From Weissella minor (lineage in GTDB: Bacteria > Bacillota > Bacilli > Lactobacillales > Lactobacillaceae): a stretch of DNA of 64,000 nucleotides. The notes below the pieces were generated by a model, which searched no databases, was not told the origin of the DNA, and saw nothing but the letters and a program-made list of their open reading frames with translations. Positions 34,594 through 42,573 of this stretch are shown here, in pieces (positions within the stretch are counted from its first letter, which is position 1; each line of letters starts with the position of its first letter). The stretch is from NCBI RefSeq assembly GCF_001437425.1, contig NZ_JQCD01000024.1, positions 219,863 to 283,862 on the forward strand, given 5' to 3'. The position numbers and the translations under genes were made by a program.

Positions 34594-34777
34594 AATTTAT
34601 AACAAGTGAGGTAATGTCCATTGAAGAATTAAGCTAATATTTCAAAATTTGTAATCCCTCTTTGAGGGGTGGTCTATGCAATTTTGAGGATTAGTGATTC
34701 TTTATTGGCGGCATTGTACGCTCAAATGAAGGCACCAGTCTGTTTAATTGCAGACTGGTGTTTTTTTTGGAGGTTAT
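34594..34777 (+). promoter_or_regulatory. ABC-F attenuator leader with upstream ORF and terminator
   Basis: The leader holds a possible 7-codon ORF (ATG 34614-34637, MSIEELS) or a 3-codon TTG ORF (34621-34632), both behind GAGG. A CCCTC/GAGGG hairpin (34656-34668) follows. A strong terminator just before the gene (CACCAGTCTG/CAGACTGGTG, 34733-34760, then T8) would stop transcription before the ABC-F start. This is the layout of antibiotic-induced attenuators known for ABC-F resistance genes. Confidence 0.7.
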
Positions 34778-36277
34778 ATGTCGAAAATAGAAATTAAAAA
34801 CATGTCGTTTGGGTATGCGGGCCAAACGCTTTTATTTGAAAATGTTAGTATTAATTTGGATACAGATTGGCGTTTAGGCCTAGTAGGACGTAATGGCCGT
34901 GGTAAAACAACACTCTTGGATTTAATGAGTGGGGCCATTGAGCCTAAGTCGGGTAAAATGACGCTTCATGAACCCGTTCATTATTTTCCAAAAATGATTG
35001 AAAATGAAAATCAATTTGTTAATGATATTGTGTTGGCGTATGTTGATGCGACGGATTTATGGCGTGTTGAACGCGAATTGTCATTATTGGGGATGCAAGC
35101 AGATGACTTTATGTGGCGCATATTCGCATCATTATCAGGGGGAGAACAGACCAAAGTCTTGTTAGCAATTGCCTTTGCGGATGATAAACAGTATGTGGTT
35201 TTGGATGAACCGACGAATCACTCAGATTTGGCAACACGGCAACAAATTGTTGGGTATTTAAACCAAAAAAAAGGGTATTTAGTTGTGAGTCATGATCGCT
35301 CATTTTTGAATCAAGTGACGGACCATACTTTATCAATTGAAAAAAGCCAATTACGCTTATATCAAGGCAATTTTGAGGTGTATGAAGACGAGAAAAATTT
35401 GCGGGACCAACGCGAAATTGACGAAAATGAAAAAATTAAGCATGATGTTAAACGGCTAACGGCTGTGGCAAATCAAAAAGCAATCTTTTCTAAAAGACGT
35501 GAAAGTACATTAACGGGAAATCCAAATCAATTTGGTAGTAAGGTTCATGAAGATAAGGGATTTGCCTCTGCGCGAGCAGCACGCGTGATGAAAAAAGCGA
35601 AGGAGGTTGAAAAGCGACGTGACGCAGAAATTACGCATAAAGAAACGCTCCTAAAGGATATTGAAACCACTAAGCAATTAAAATTGGTGGTAGAACAGTC
35701 ACACCATCAAGTGAAAGTTAAAGCAAAAGACTTTACGTTGCAATATGGCGATCGGCCATTATTTAAACCTGTGTCATTTGAATTAAAGACGGGAGAAATT
35801 ATTGCGATTACTGGACGGAATGGCGTTGGAAAGTCGTCGTTGCTGCATGCATTATTAGGTGATTTTAGGGGTGAGCAACTGGGAGATTTAAACTTGGCGC
35901 CCGTTAGTACGAGTGTTGTTCGCCAAGATACGCAGCGGTTGAACGGAACTTTAGCAGAATATGGTGAAGCCAATCAATTGGATTGGAGTCAATTTTTAAG
36001 TACTTTACGTAAACTTGGCTTTGATCGTGCGACATTTGATGTGCGTTTAGAAGATATGAGTCGGGGCCAGCAGAAGCGGGTCGAGTTAGCAAAGTCATTA
36101 GTGACCCCGGCAGAATTGTTTATTTGGGATGAACCCCTTAACTATTTGGATGTCTTTAATCAAGAACAACTCGAGCAGGTTATCCAAATGGTCCAACCGA
36201 CTATGCTGATTATTGAGCATGATGCAACCTTCTTGGAAAACATTCATGCAGAGAACATCATTTTAGAAAGCTACTAA
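34778..36277 (+). CDS. ABC-F ribosome-protection ATPase, Lsa-like
   Basis: The 499-residue protein has two ATPase domains and no membrane segments. Domain 1: Walker A GRNGRGKT (37-44), signature LSGGEQ (119-124), Walker B VVLDEPTNHSD. A basic, charged linker of about 90 residues (about 195-300) follows. Domain 2: Walker A GRNGVGKS, signature MSRGQQKRVELAKS, Walker B IWDEPLNYLD. The start MSKIEIKNMSFGYAGQTLLFEN is like Lsa proteins, which dislodge lincosamides, pleuromutilins and streptogramin A from ribosomes. GGAGG lies just past the leader T run. Resistance is inferred, not shown. Confidence 0.87.
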   Translation: MSKIEIKNMSFGYAGQTLLFENVSINLDTDWRLGLVGRNGRGKTTLLDLMSGAIEPKSGKMTLHEPVHYFPKMIENENQFVNDIVLAYVDATDLWRVERELSLLGMQADDFMWRIFASLSGGEQTKVLLAIAFADDKQYVVLDEPTNHSDLATRQQIVGYLNQKKGYLVVSHDRSFLNQVTDHTLSIEKSQLRLYQGNFEVYEDEKNLRDQREIDENEKIKHDVKRLTAVANQKAIFSKRRESTLTGNPNQFGSKVHEDKGFASARAARVMKKAKEVEKRRDAEITHKETLLKDIETTKQLKLVVEQSHHQVKVKAKDFTLQYGDRPLFKPVSFELKTGEIIAITGRNGVGKSSLLHALLGDFRGEQLGDLNLAPVSTSVVRQDTQRLNGTLAEYGEANQLDWSQFLSTLRKLGFDRATFDVRLEDMSRGQQKRVELAKSLVTPAELFIWDEPLNYLDVFNQEQLEQVIQMVQPTMLIIEHDATFLENIHAENIILESY

Positions 36278-36285
36278 ACAGTATT

Positions 36286-36330
36286 AAAGCCCTCGTTTGT
36301 CAGTTAGGTAAACGAGGGCTTTAATTTTTT
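36286..36330 (+). terminator. Intrinsic terminator after ABC-F gene
   Basis: AAAGCCCTCGTTT and AAACGAGGGCTTT perfect stem, then a T-rich tail. Confidence 0.9.
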
Positions 36331-36443
36331 CATATGTAGTAAGTATTATTTCATCAGGATAAAAATTTTTTAAAATCAATATATATACCTTTATGTTCTT
36401 TAGAAAATTTGTTTTAATAAAATTTATAAAAAAGGGGGGCAAA

Positions 36444-37106
36444 ATGAAAGCATTATTTAAATTGGAATTACGTCAGGCATTTATCTCAAGGAATAGTTTA
36501 ATCGTTTTTGCTATATTTATTGGACTTGCGTTTGTCTTTGGAAGATATGTGGACTTTTTAAGTCCGAGTGATTTATTGAATAGTTTATTTTTAATCTATT
36601 TATTTATTGGAATGATTGTTGCGAGTTCATTATTTTCAGGTATTATCTCAAATGAAATTGAAACGCAAACGATTCGTTATGTTGTTCCATATCAATCGAG
36701 AGGGCATATTCTGATTGTCAAATATGTTACAGTTTTAATCTATTTCTTTATTTTAATTGGAAGCTCAATTTTAACCGTACTTGCTTTAAGAAGAGATGCT
36801 TCAATTCCGGTACAATCATTATTGTTTATCATAGGAGCCTACATTTATAGTGCTAATTTAATTGTATTAATTTCGGTTTTATGTAAGACAGAAAAGAAAA
36901 GTATTATTAGTGCCATTTTGGTTAGTATCATGCTACCTACTTTTAGCATTATGAATATGTTGAAACCATCTATTATTTTCAAAGGACTAAATAAATTAAC
37001 ACCGTATGCGTATATTGATAAATCAAATGGTTTTTTGATCTTAATTGGTCTAGCTGTGTTTATGGGTGTGATAACCATTTTTGTGTTTAATCGAAAGGAA
37101 GTTTAG
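36444..37106 (+). CDS. ABC-2 type permease
   Basis: The 220-residue permease has six membrane segments. After the first helix comes the ABC-2 pattern SSLFSGIISNEIETQTIRYVVPYQSRGHILIVKYV. Partner of the ATPase encoded next, one base after its stop. ATG 36444 is behind AAAGGGGGG. The three-gene unit is more AT-rich than its neighbours. Such small ABC-2 pairs often give self-immunity to bacteriocins or export small peptides, but no bacteriocin gene is here. Confidence 0.82.
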   Translation: MKALFKLELRQAFISRNSLIVFAIFIGLAFVFGRYVDFLSPSDLLNSLFLIYLFIGMIVASSLFSGIISNEIETQTIRYVVPYQSRGHILIVKYVTVLIYFFILIGSSILTVLALRRDASIPVQSLLFIIGAYIYSANLIVLISVLCKTEKKSIISAILVSIMLPTFSIMNMLKPSIIFKGLNKLTPYAYIDKSNGFLILIGLAVFMGVITIFVFNRKEV

Positions 37107-37107
37107 G

Positions 37108-37959
37108 ATGATTGAATTAGAAAATGTATCAAAAAATTTTAAAGATAAACAAGTGATTAAACAGGTTAGTCTGGAAATTCAAAATGGTAAAATCACAACA
37201 ATTGTTGGTGAAAATGGTGCTGGAAAATCAACAATTATTGGATTGATTTGTGGCTACTATTTTTTAACTTCAGGAAAAATTACTGGCAAACAAGTATCAG
37301 TTATGCCAGATGCGGACAATATGCCGATAAACATGACTGGACATAATTTTTTATCGTTTATGTGCGACCTTAAAGGGGCATCGATGCAGCAAGCGCTAGA
37401 ATTATCTGCGGAATTGGGCATTGAGCAAGCTCTGAATAAAAAAATTAAGACCTACTCGTTTGGTATGAAGAAAAAATTGAGCTTTATTCAGGCATATGTA
37501 GGTGAATCATATGATGCGTACATTTTTGATGAGCCAACGTCGGGAGTTGATGTGCCATCTGCATATACGATGATGGCATTAATTCGAAAATTAAAGTCAT
37601 CTAATCAAGCCGTTCTTTTGACGTCACATAATATGGACGAATTAGAACGGGTTGGTGATTATTTTTATATTTTAAAAGCAGGTTCAATTGCTCGTCAGGG
37701 GACATTAAAAGAAGTTACCGAGCTTGGATTAGCTAATAGAAGATATATGATTGATGTTTCGGTGGATATGAAAGAGCAATTAAAGCATTTCATGGAAAGT
37801 GCTGGTATTAAGATAGTTTCTGAGAATGAAAGTTATATAGAAATCGAAATTATGAATCATATGGATATATCTGAAATAATGAAACCATTACTCAATGCAG
37901 ACATTACGATTAATGGTTTTTGGGAAGAGCGGAGCCATTTGGCAAATGTAGCATTTTAA
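37108..37959 (+). CDS. ABC transporter ATPase, immunity/efflux type
   Basis: The 283-residue ATPase has Walker A GENGAGKST, a degenerate signature YSFGMKKKL in place of LSGGQ, and Walker B YIFDEPTSGVDVPS, then SHNMDELERVGD. YSxGMKxxL signatures are usual for LanF/BcrA-like immunity and bacitracin-type exporters. A C-terminal domain (about 205-283) follows the ATPase core. AGGAAG precedes the ATG. Confidence 0.86.
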   Translation: MIELENVSKNFKDKQVIKQVSLEIQNGKITTIVGENGAGKSTIIGLICGYYFLTSGKITGKQVSVMPDADNMPINMTGHNFLSFMCDLKGASMQQALELSAELGIEQALNKKIKTYSFGMKKKLSFIQAYVGESYDAYIFDEPTSGVDVPSAYTMMALIRKLKSSNQAVLLTSHNMDELERVGDYFYILKAGSIARQGTLKEVTELGLANRRYMIDVSVDMKEQLKHFMESAGIKIVSENESYIEIEIMNHMDISEIMKPLLNADITINGFWEERSHLANVAF

Positions 37960-37980
37960 CACGGATATAAAGGAGGGCGT

Positions 37981-38220
37981 ATGAGTTTTATTGTATTTCT
38001 GTTAGCTGTTTTGTTGCTTGGGGGATTTCAATATATGATGGGGAGAAAACGAAAGGCTATTCTTGGTGCTATCTTACCAATCGGTGTGGTGCTATTTTGG
38101 CTTGTTTTATTCTTGACTGGAAATATTTCATTGACGTCCATTGGTGATATTGTTTCACCGTTGCTATTATTTGTGGGGTTAATTTTTCTTTATGCTGATG
38201 GTGAAGCACGGGTCAAATAG
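37981..38220 (+). CDS. Small three-helix membrane protein
   Basis: I do not recognise this family. The 79-residue protein is hydrophobic (segments about 2-20, 28-46, 55-72), with a basic stretch GRKRK after the first helix and an acidic-basic tail. It starts 21 bases after the ABC ATPase behind AAAGGAGGG, so it belongs to that operon. It could be an accessory membrane subunit. Confidence 0.65.
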   Translation: MSFIVFLLAVLLLGGFQYMMGRKRKAILGAILPIGVVLFWLVLFLTGNISLTSIGDIVSPLLLFVGLIFLYADGEARVK

Positions 38221-38228
38221 GTCATACT

Positions 38229-38270
38229 AAAAAAGCCAAGAACCAATTTCGTATTGGTTCTTGGCTTTTT
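38229..38270. terminator. Bidirectional terminator
   Basis: AAAAAAGCCAAGAACCAAT and its complement around ttcgt; serves the ABC cassette and the convergent acetyltransferase gene. Confidence 0.95.
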
Positions 38271-38273
38271 AAA

Positions 38274-38765
38274 TTACGTTTCAGGAGTATGAAATTTTTC
38301 AAGGCGATAAAGCTGTTCAGCATCAGGTTCAGATTGATTACCTTTAATCTGATAGCCCATTGCTTCATAGAAGGGACGTCCGGTAATGGAAGCTGGAATC
38401 TCAATCCGATGGGCTTGCTTGAAATAATCATCTTGTTCAAGTGTGTCGATTAATAAGAGTCCAAATCCTTGATGTTGATATTCAGGTAGGATGAAGATGC
38501 TAAATAAACTTGCTTCTCCAGCAACATCCCAATAGGGACCAATTGCACCAGTCCCAATAATTTGGTCAGCCAATTCCATTACGTAAAAATGAGTGGCTTG
38601 GGCTTTTTCAAGGAAATAAGCGGCTGTTAAGCGCGCTAAATCAGCCTCAATATAGTCGCTTGAATAATCAACTGCGTTTGAAGTCCGCATCGTTTTGGCA
38701 ACGATGGCAGCAACATTTTCAGCATCACGGGGGTCAAATAGACGAAAGGTTGGTTTTTCAGGCAT
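38274..38765 (-). CDS. GNAT family N-acetyltransferase
   Basis: The 163-residue protein has the GNAT fold: RLFDPRDAENVAAIVAKTMRTSN at the start, then GTGAIGPYWD and the acetyl-CoA loop LPEYQHQGFGLLLIDTLE, ending FYEAMGYQIKG. Substrate unknown. ATG 38765 is preceded by GGAGG; an earlier in-frame ATG would overlap that site. It begins 21 bases after the M20 peptidase stop and shares its T-box-controlled transcript. Confidence 0.87.
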   Translation of the reverse strand: MPEKPTFRLFDPRDAENVAAIVAKTMRTSNAVDYSSDYIEADLARLTAAYFLEKAQATHFYVMELADQIIGTGAIGPYWDVAGEASLFSIFILPEYQHQGFGLLLIDTLEQDDYFKQAHRIEIPASITGRPFYEAMGYQIKGNQSEPDAEQLYRLEKFHTPET

Positions 38766-38786
38766 ATCTATGACCTCCAAAATTAA

Positions 38787-40118
38787 TTATTGTTGATATG
38801 AAGCAATCAAAGCTTTGATGACTTCGATGTGTTGACGATAATCTGATAGACGAATATTTTCATTAGGGGCATGATCGAGATTATTTGTGTATCCAATCCC
38901 TAGTGCGGCAATTGGGGCATTGACGACATCATGTACATAATACATTGGACCGGTACCAGCAGCAGTAGGCGCCACGACCGGTTCAGTATCATACACTTTT
39001 TCGACACTTTTTACGACACGTGTGATTTCAGGATCAGACATATCGCTACGATAACCGGGTTGGCCCAGCGTCTTTGTGAGCGTGATATCGTCAAACCCTT
39101 GGTCACTTAGGTAACTTTGAATTTGATTAAATGTTTTGTCTGGATCCATGCCAGGCACTAAGCGGGCTTCCAACTTTGCTTCTGCACGAGCCGGTAAAAC
39201 GGTCTTAACACCAGCACCTTGCCAACCTGACGTGATTCCCTCAATGCTGAGAGTCGGTTCAAAGAAATAGGTTTGTTTAAAGTCCTTACCATTTTTGTCT
39301 GTTAGTAATGGGGCTTCAATCCCAAATTGTTTAATGAACTTTGATCGTTGAAGGGGATAATTTGCAATTAAGGCACGTTCGCGGTCATTTGGCGTTTGGA
39401 CATCATCGTAGAATCCAGGCACTAAGATGTGACCTTCCGTATCAAATAGGGTTGCTAAGGCTTGCGTTAGGCGCCATGCAGCCGAATCAGTGACTGCAGC
39501 TAGTGATGAATGCAGGTCCTTTTTAGCAGTTTCAACTGATAGGGTAAAAGTCACAATTCCCTTGGTACCACCCATAATTTCTACTTGGTCTTCATGATTC
39601 TTTTGACCAGACTCCCAAATAATTAAGTCACCTTGTAATTCATCTGCATGCAAAGCGAGATAGTCATCTAGGTTACGTGAAGCAGTTTCTTCAGAACCTT
39701 CTTCTAAGAAGATAATATTTACAGGAAGTTCTTGATTATGTTCATCTAGATACTCAGCAACGGCAGTCAAACGTGCTGTTAAATTACCTTTATCGTCATT
39801 AACGCCACGACCATATAATTTGTCACCATTTTGTGTTAATGTCCATGGATCAGACTTCCATAAATCGAAAGGTTCAGCGGGTTGGACATCATAGTGGTTA
39901 TATAGGATGAGCGTTTGGGCATCAGGCTTTGGACTTTGAATCTTACCAAATACAAGTGGGGCAAAGTAGGTATCGTCATAGGTTACCTCAGCCCCTAAAT
40001 CCTCAAGCGCAGTTGCAATGCGTTTTGCCGCTTCAGGTAAATAAGCTTCCTTTGCGGAAACACTTGGGATTGCAATGAGTTCTTTTAATAGGTCAAGATA
40101 GTCATTTTGAATTGTCAT
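38787..40118 (-). CDS. M20 family metallopeptidase (dipeptidase/aminoacylase-like)
   Basis: The 443-residue zinc peptidase has the M20 motifs LILYNHYDVQPAEP, RGVNDDKGNLTARL, FLEEGSEETASRNL and a dimerisation domain with KDLHSSLA, ending with a His ligand in NLDHAPNENI. Members split dipeptides or N-acyl amino acids. I start at 40118, behind AAAGGAG; the longer frame begins inside the T-box terminator. A T-box leader controls it, probably answering to uncharged tRNA-Met (ATG specifier, TGGT bulge). This suggests a role in methionine supply from peptides or acyl-methionine. Confidence 0.9.
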   Translation of the reverse strand: MTIQNDYLDLLKELIAIPSVSAKEAYLPEAAKRIATALEDLGAEVTYDDTYFAPLVFGKIQSPKPDAQTLILYNHYDVQPAEPFDLWKSDPWTLTQNGDKLYGRGVNDDKGNLTARLTAVAEYLDEHNQELPVNIIFLEEGSEETASRNLDDYLALHADELQGDLIIWESGQKNHEDQVEIMGGTKGIVTFTLSVETAKKDLHSSLAAVTDSAAWRLTQALATLFDTEGHILVPGFYDDVQTPNDRERALIANYPLQRSKFIKQFGIEAPLLTDKNGKDFKQTYFFEPTLSIEGITSGWQGAGVKTVLPARAEAKLEARLVPGMDPDKTFNQIQSYLSDQGFDDITLTKTLGQPGYRSDMSDPEITRVVKSVEKVYDTEPVVAPTAAGTGPMYYVHDVVNAPIAALGIGYTNNLDHAPNENIRLSDYRQHIEVIKALIASYQQ

Positions 40119-40138
40119 AAAAACTCCTTTAGTTTCAA

Positions 40139-40433
40139 ATAAAAAAGCTGCTCGTGACCGCAACCATAGGTGTTGGGTCAGAAGCAGCTATATTAATAGT
40201 TACGGTACCATTCTGAGCATTGGATTTGTTACCAAATTCCACTCGTCAACCATCAATGCCAGGCATTAATGGTGTGCTTTTATAACGGTAGCCACCCCGT
40301 TGCATGCTCAATTTAGTCACATGCACCAATTACAGGCCATTTTCATACACACGCATCTGTTAGTTTCCATCAACCACTAACTTTCTGGCTAAACGCGAAC
40401 GCATTACTTTCCTGATCACTTTGTTTAGATATT
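40139..40433 (-). promoter_or_regulatory. T-box riboswitch before M20 peptidase gene
   Basis: On the minus strand, stem I has the distal T-box signature (AGAAAGTTAGTGGTTGATGG then AAACTAACA). The antiterminator has CAGAA, the canonical bulge TGGTACC (40210-40204), an upper helix, then TTCTG. It excludes the terminator AGCTGCTTCTGACC/GGTCACGAGCAGCT (40189-40146) with T6. The likely specifier is ATG (40340-40338), before GCC; TGGT in the bulge pairs with ACCA, consistent with tRNA-Met. AAT is an alternative codon reading. Confidence 0.88.
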
Positions 40434-40439
40434 AATTAC

Positions 40440-40467
40440 ATAATACAACGTCATTGATAAAAGTCAA
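40440..40467 (-). promoter_or_regulatory. Promoter of T-box transcript
   Basis: Minus strand TTGACT (40467-40462), 16-base spacer, TATTAT (40445-40440). Confidence 0.8.
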
Positions 40468-40486
40468 ATGAAATTCTCATATTTTT

Positions 40487-41761
40487 TTAATTTTCATGCG
40501 CTTGTTTCCAAGCTTGGCCTCGTTGTAGGGCAAAATCATGCAATGAATTCGCAACAAGATGCGGTAAGAGCTGCTGGGAAAGGGTCGAAACTGGAGCTTC
40601 GATATTTTCAGTCATATAATTGATGGCATCTTGCCAACTTTGCTGTTGGGCGTCATCGTCAACTAAATCAGTTAATGCTTGCATATGCGCCAAAAGATGT
40701 TTGAATTCATCTTGTAATGCAGTTGGAAGTGCTACATTCGGATGCTGCAGCGCAACGAGGTCATTATTGGCCTTGCTTTGTTGCATCGTGGTTTCAAGTT
40801 TATCTTCAGGGAAATAGATGGCTTCAAAGATTAACAATTCTAATACGCTTAAAGCGCGGGGGCTAATGCCGTCAGTTGAGAAGGGGTCAATATCAAAAAT
40901 TCTGAATTCTAGATAATTAACGCAGGTCTTAGCTGGCGCTTGGTCCGCTTGATATTGTTTGACACGGACGGGACCATAATATTCACTTTGATCGTATAAT
41001 TTCCCGCTAGCAACTAATTGTTGGATATCTTGTAAAAAGGCTGATAGTGACGTAAATGTCGGCTGAATGTCTGCATAATTGTCAAAACCAACCGAACTAG
41101 AACGCCATGAACGCACCGGTTCAGTTAAATCTGGGCGTTGTTGCAATAAATGATCGGCAGCTTGATTTTCAGAAACTAAGCTGGCCCCAAACAAATAGGT
41201 GATTAGCCAACGGTATTTTGAAACCTGTTTTAGAATTTGAAAATAAACCGCATCACAATCTTGATAGGCCATATTTTGGGTGAGCCAACTTAGCGCATCA
41301 GAAGATAGTGAAAAATTCACGTGGATGCCTGTCATAATATGTTGATAGTAACCATATCGATCAATTAAGACGCGACGATATTCACCATACCAAGGACGTT
41401 CAAAGTGTGTATCTAAATAAGTTAAATCATTTTCAGATAAATAAGGTGGCATTGAAAGTGGCCAAATAATTTCATCTGGTGCTAGTTGCGCCGTTAGTGT
41501 TTTTTGTAAGGTATGTAATTGGTTTAATGCATCGGCACTTGTATCATTTGGGTCAGTTACCAATTCTTCTTGGCTTTCGGAAAAGTCAGTTTGAAAGTTA
41601 GCTTGCGTCCGACGATCGCCTAAAGCGACGGGATGGGGATGCTGTGATAGATGACCATCCGGCATTTGGACACGATGTTCTTCAATCTCTAAGCCAAGAT
41701 GGTTAATCAATTGATTAATTGTTAAGTGATCTGGTAAAACGGAATTAATTCGTGAAATCAT
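40487..41761 (-). CDS. gshA: Glutamate-cysteine ligase
   Basis: The 424-residue protein (EC 6.3.2.2) joins Glu and Cys to gamma-glutamylcysteine. It matches the N-terminal domain of bifunctional GshF: GLEIEEHRVQMPDGHLSQHPHP, then TDFSESQEELVT, WPLSMPP, GIHVNFS and NYLEFRIFDIDPF. It lacks the C-terminal ATP-grasp (glutathione synthetase) domain. ATG 41761 is behind GGAGGTG. No terminator lies between it and the T-box transcript. A gshB gene is not in the window, so the end product here may be gamma-glutamylcysteine. Confidence 0.88.
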   Translation of the reverse strand: MISRINSVLPDHLTINQLINHLGLEIEEHRVQMPDGHLSQHPHPVALGDRRTQANFQTDFSESQEELVTDPNDTSADALNQLHTLQKTLTAQLAPDEIIWPLSMPPYLSENDLTYLDTHFERPWYGEYRRVLIDRYGYYQHIMTGIHVNFSLSSDALSWLTQNMAYQDCDAVYFQILKQVSKYRWLITYLFGASLVSENQAADHLLQQRPDLTEPVRSWRSSSVGFDNYADIQPTFTSLSAFLQDIQQLVASGKLYDQSEYYGPVRVKQYQADQAPAKTCVNYLEFRIFDIDPFSTDGISPRALSVLELLIFEAIYFPEDKLETTMQQSKANNDLVALQHPNVALPTALQDEFKHLLAHMQALTDLVDDDAQQQSWQDAINYMTENIEAPVSTLSQQLLPHLVANSLHDFALQRGQAWKQAHEN

Positions 41762-41782
41762 AATGGACACCTCCAAACATGC

Positions 41783-41805
41783 TTAAAGCGTTTGCATGTA
41801 TTATA
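41783..41805 (-). promoter_or_regulatory. gshA promoter with cre-like site
   Basis: Minus-strand TATAAT (41805-41800). Just downstream, bases 41783-41796 match the cre consensus at 12 of 14 positions. The -35 (TTTCAT) is weak. Confidence 0.4.
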
Positions 41806-41905
41806 GCGGGGTTTTCACAGAAATGAAATGGGTAATTAAATATTTTTTCACAATGAGTATGAATTGTTTTTACATATGAACCAAAATACAAAATTATTGA
41901 AACGT

Positions 41906-42469
41906 TTAATCAATTGGTGCAGGTAGGTTTGGGATGGTTAGGTTAAACAGCTGTTGAACCTGTTCAAAATTGAACTCAGGATGTGTACTAATTGTCAGGG
42001 CAAAGTTTAGAATGTTTTGAGCGAGTAAGGTTGCTAAGATGGTTTGATGGTCAAAATCATGTTCTCGAATATTGAGAATGTTGAGCACTTCACCGCTTAA
42101 AATATGAACCATTAAGTTGGTCGATTGACTCCAGGCCATTAATTGGAACAGCAAAGGGTTGTTTCTGATTTCAGTGACGATGGCCTGACTGCCAGTTTCG
42201 AAGTTTAAGGTCGTGACTGAATCAATGCGTTGGTGAAAGTCATTAATTAAGATTAAGAGTTGCACGGTGATAATGTCAGTCAAATCTTGATGATGACGAT
42301 AAAAGGTAGTGCGGCCAACGTGAGCATAGTGACAAACTTGCGTCACGGTTAGTTCAGTAAATGAGTGTTTTTCTTCATAAAAATGAATCAGGGCGGCATA
42401 TAATTTTTTCTGCGTTTCGATTGTACGCGCATCAATTTTTAATTGGGTATCTAATAAAATCTTAGGCAT
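41906..42469 (-). CDS. TetR/AcrR family transcriptional regulator
   Basis: The 187-residue protein has a TetR helix-turn-helix at about residues 15-60 (TQKKLYAALIHFYEEKHSFTELTVTQVCHYAHVGRTTFYRHHQDL) and a C-terminal ligand domain. I start at 42469 (MPKILLD), though the site GAAAG is weak; the upstream in-frame codons lack a better one. It is divergent from the amidohydrolase-DUF2316 pair and probably represses it. Confidence 0.82.
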   Translation of the reverse strand: MPKILLDTQLKIDARTIETQKKLYAALIHFYEEKHSFTELTVTQVCHYAHVGRTTFYRHHQDLTDIITVQLLILINDFHQRIDSVTTLNFETGSQAIVTEIRNNPLLFQLMAWSQSTNLMVHILSGEVLNILNIREHDFDHQTILATLLAQNILNFALTISTHPEFNFEQVQQLFNLTIPNLPAPID

Positions 42470-42480
42470 AAAACACTTTC

Positions 42481-42505
42481 GGAACAGAATGATACGTATT
42501 GTTCC
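42481..42505. promoter_or_regulatory. Inverted repeat in tetR-amidohydrolase intergenic region
   Basis: GGAACA (42481-42486) and TGTTCC (42500-42505) are separated by 13 bases that include the palindrome ATACGTAT (42492-42499). A likely TetR operator between the divergent genes. Confidence 0.55.
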
Positions 42506-42573
42506 GGAAATTCCTTTCTTAGGGACTTGTTTCTTTGTATTATAAAGCATGTACTTAGACGGAGGTAACTAAT

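Noticed and set aside
40287-40299. GGGGTGGCTACCG as the T-box core
   Set aside because: It folds as a plain hairpin and lacks the pairing to the terminator arm; the TGGTACC at 40210-40204 has the correct CAGAA/TTCTG closing helix.
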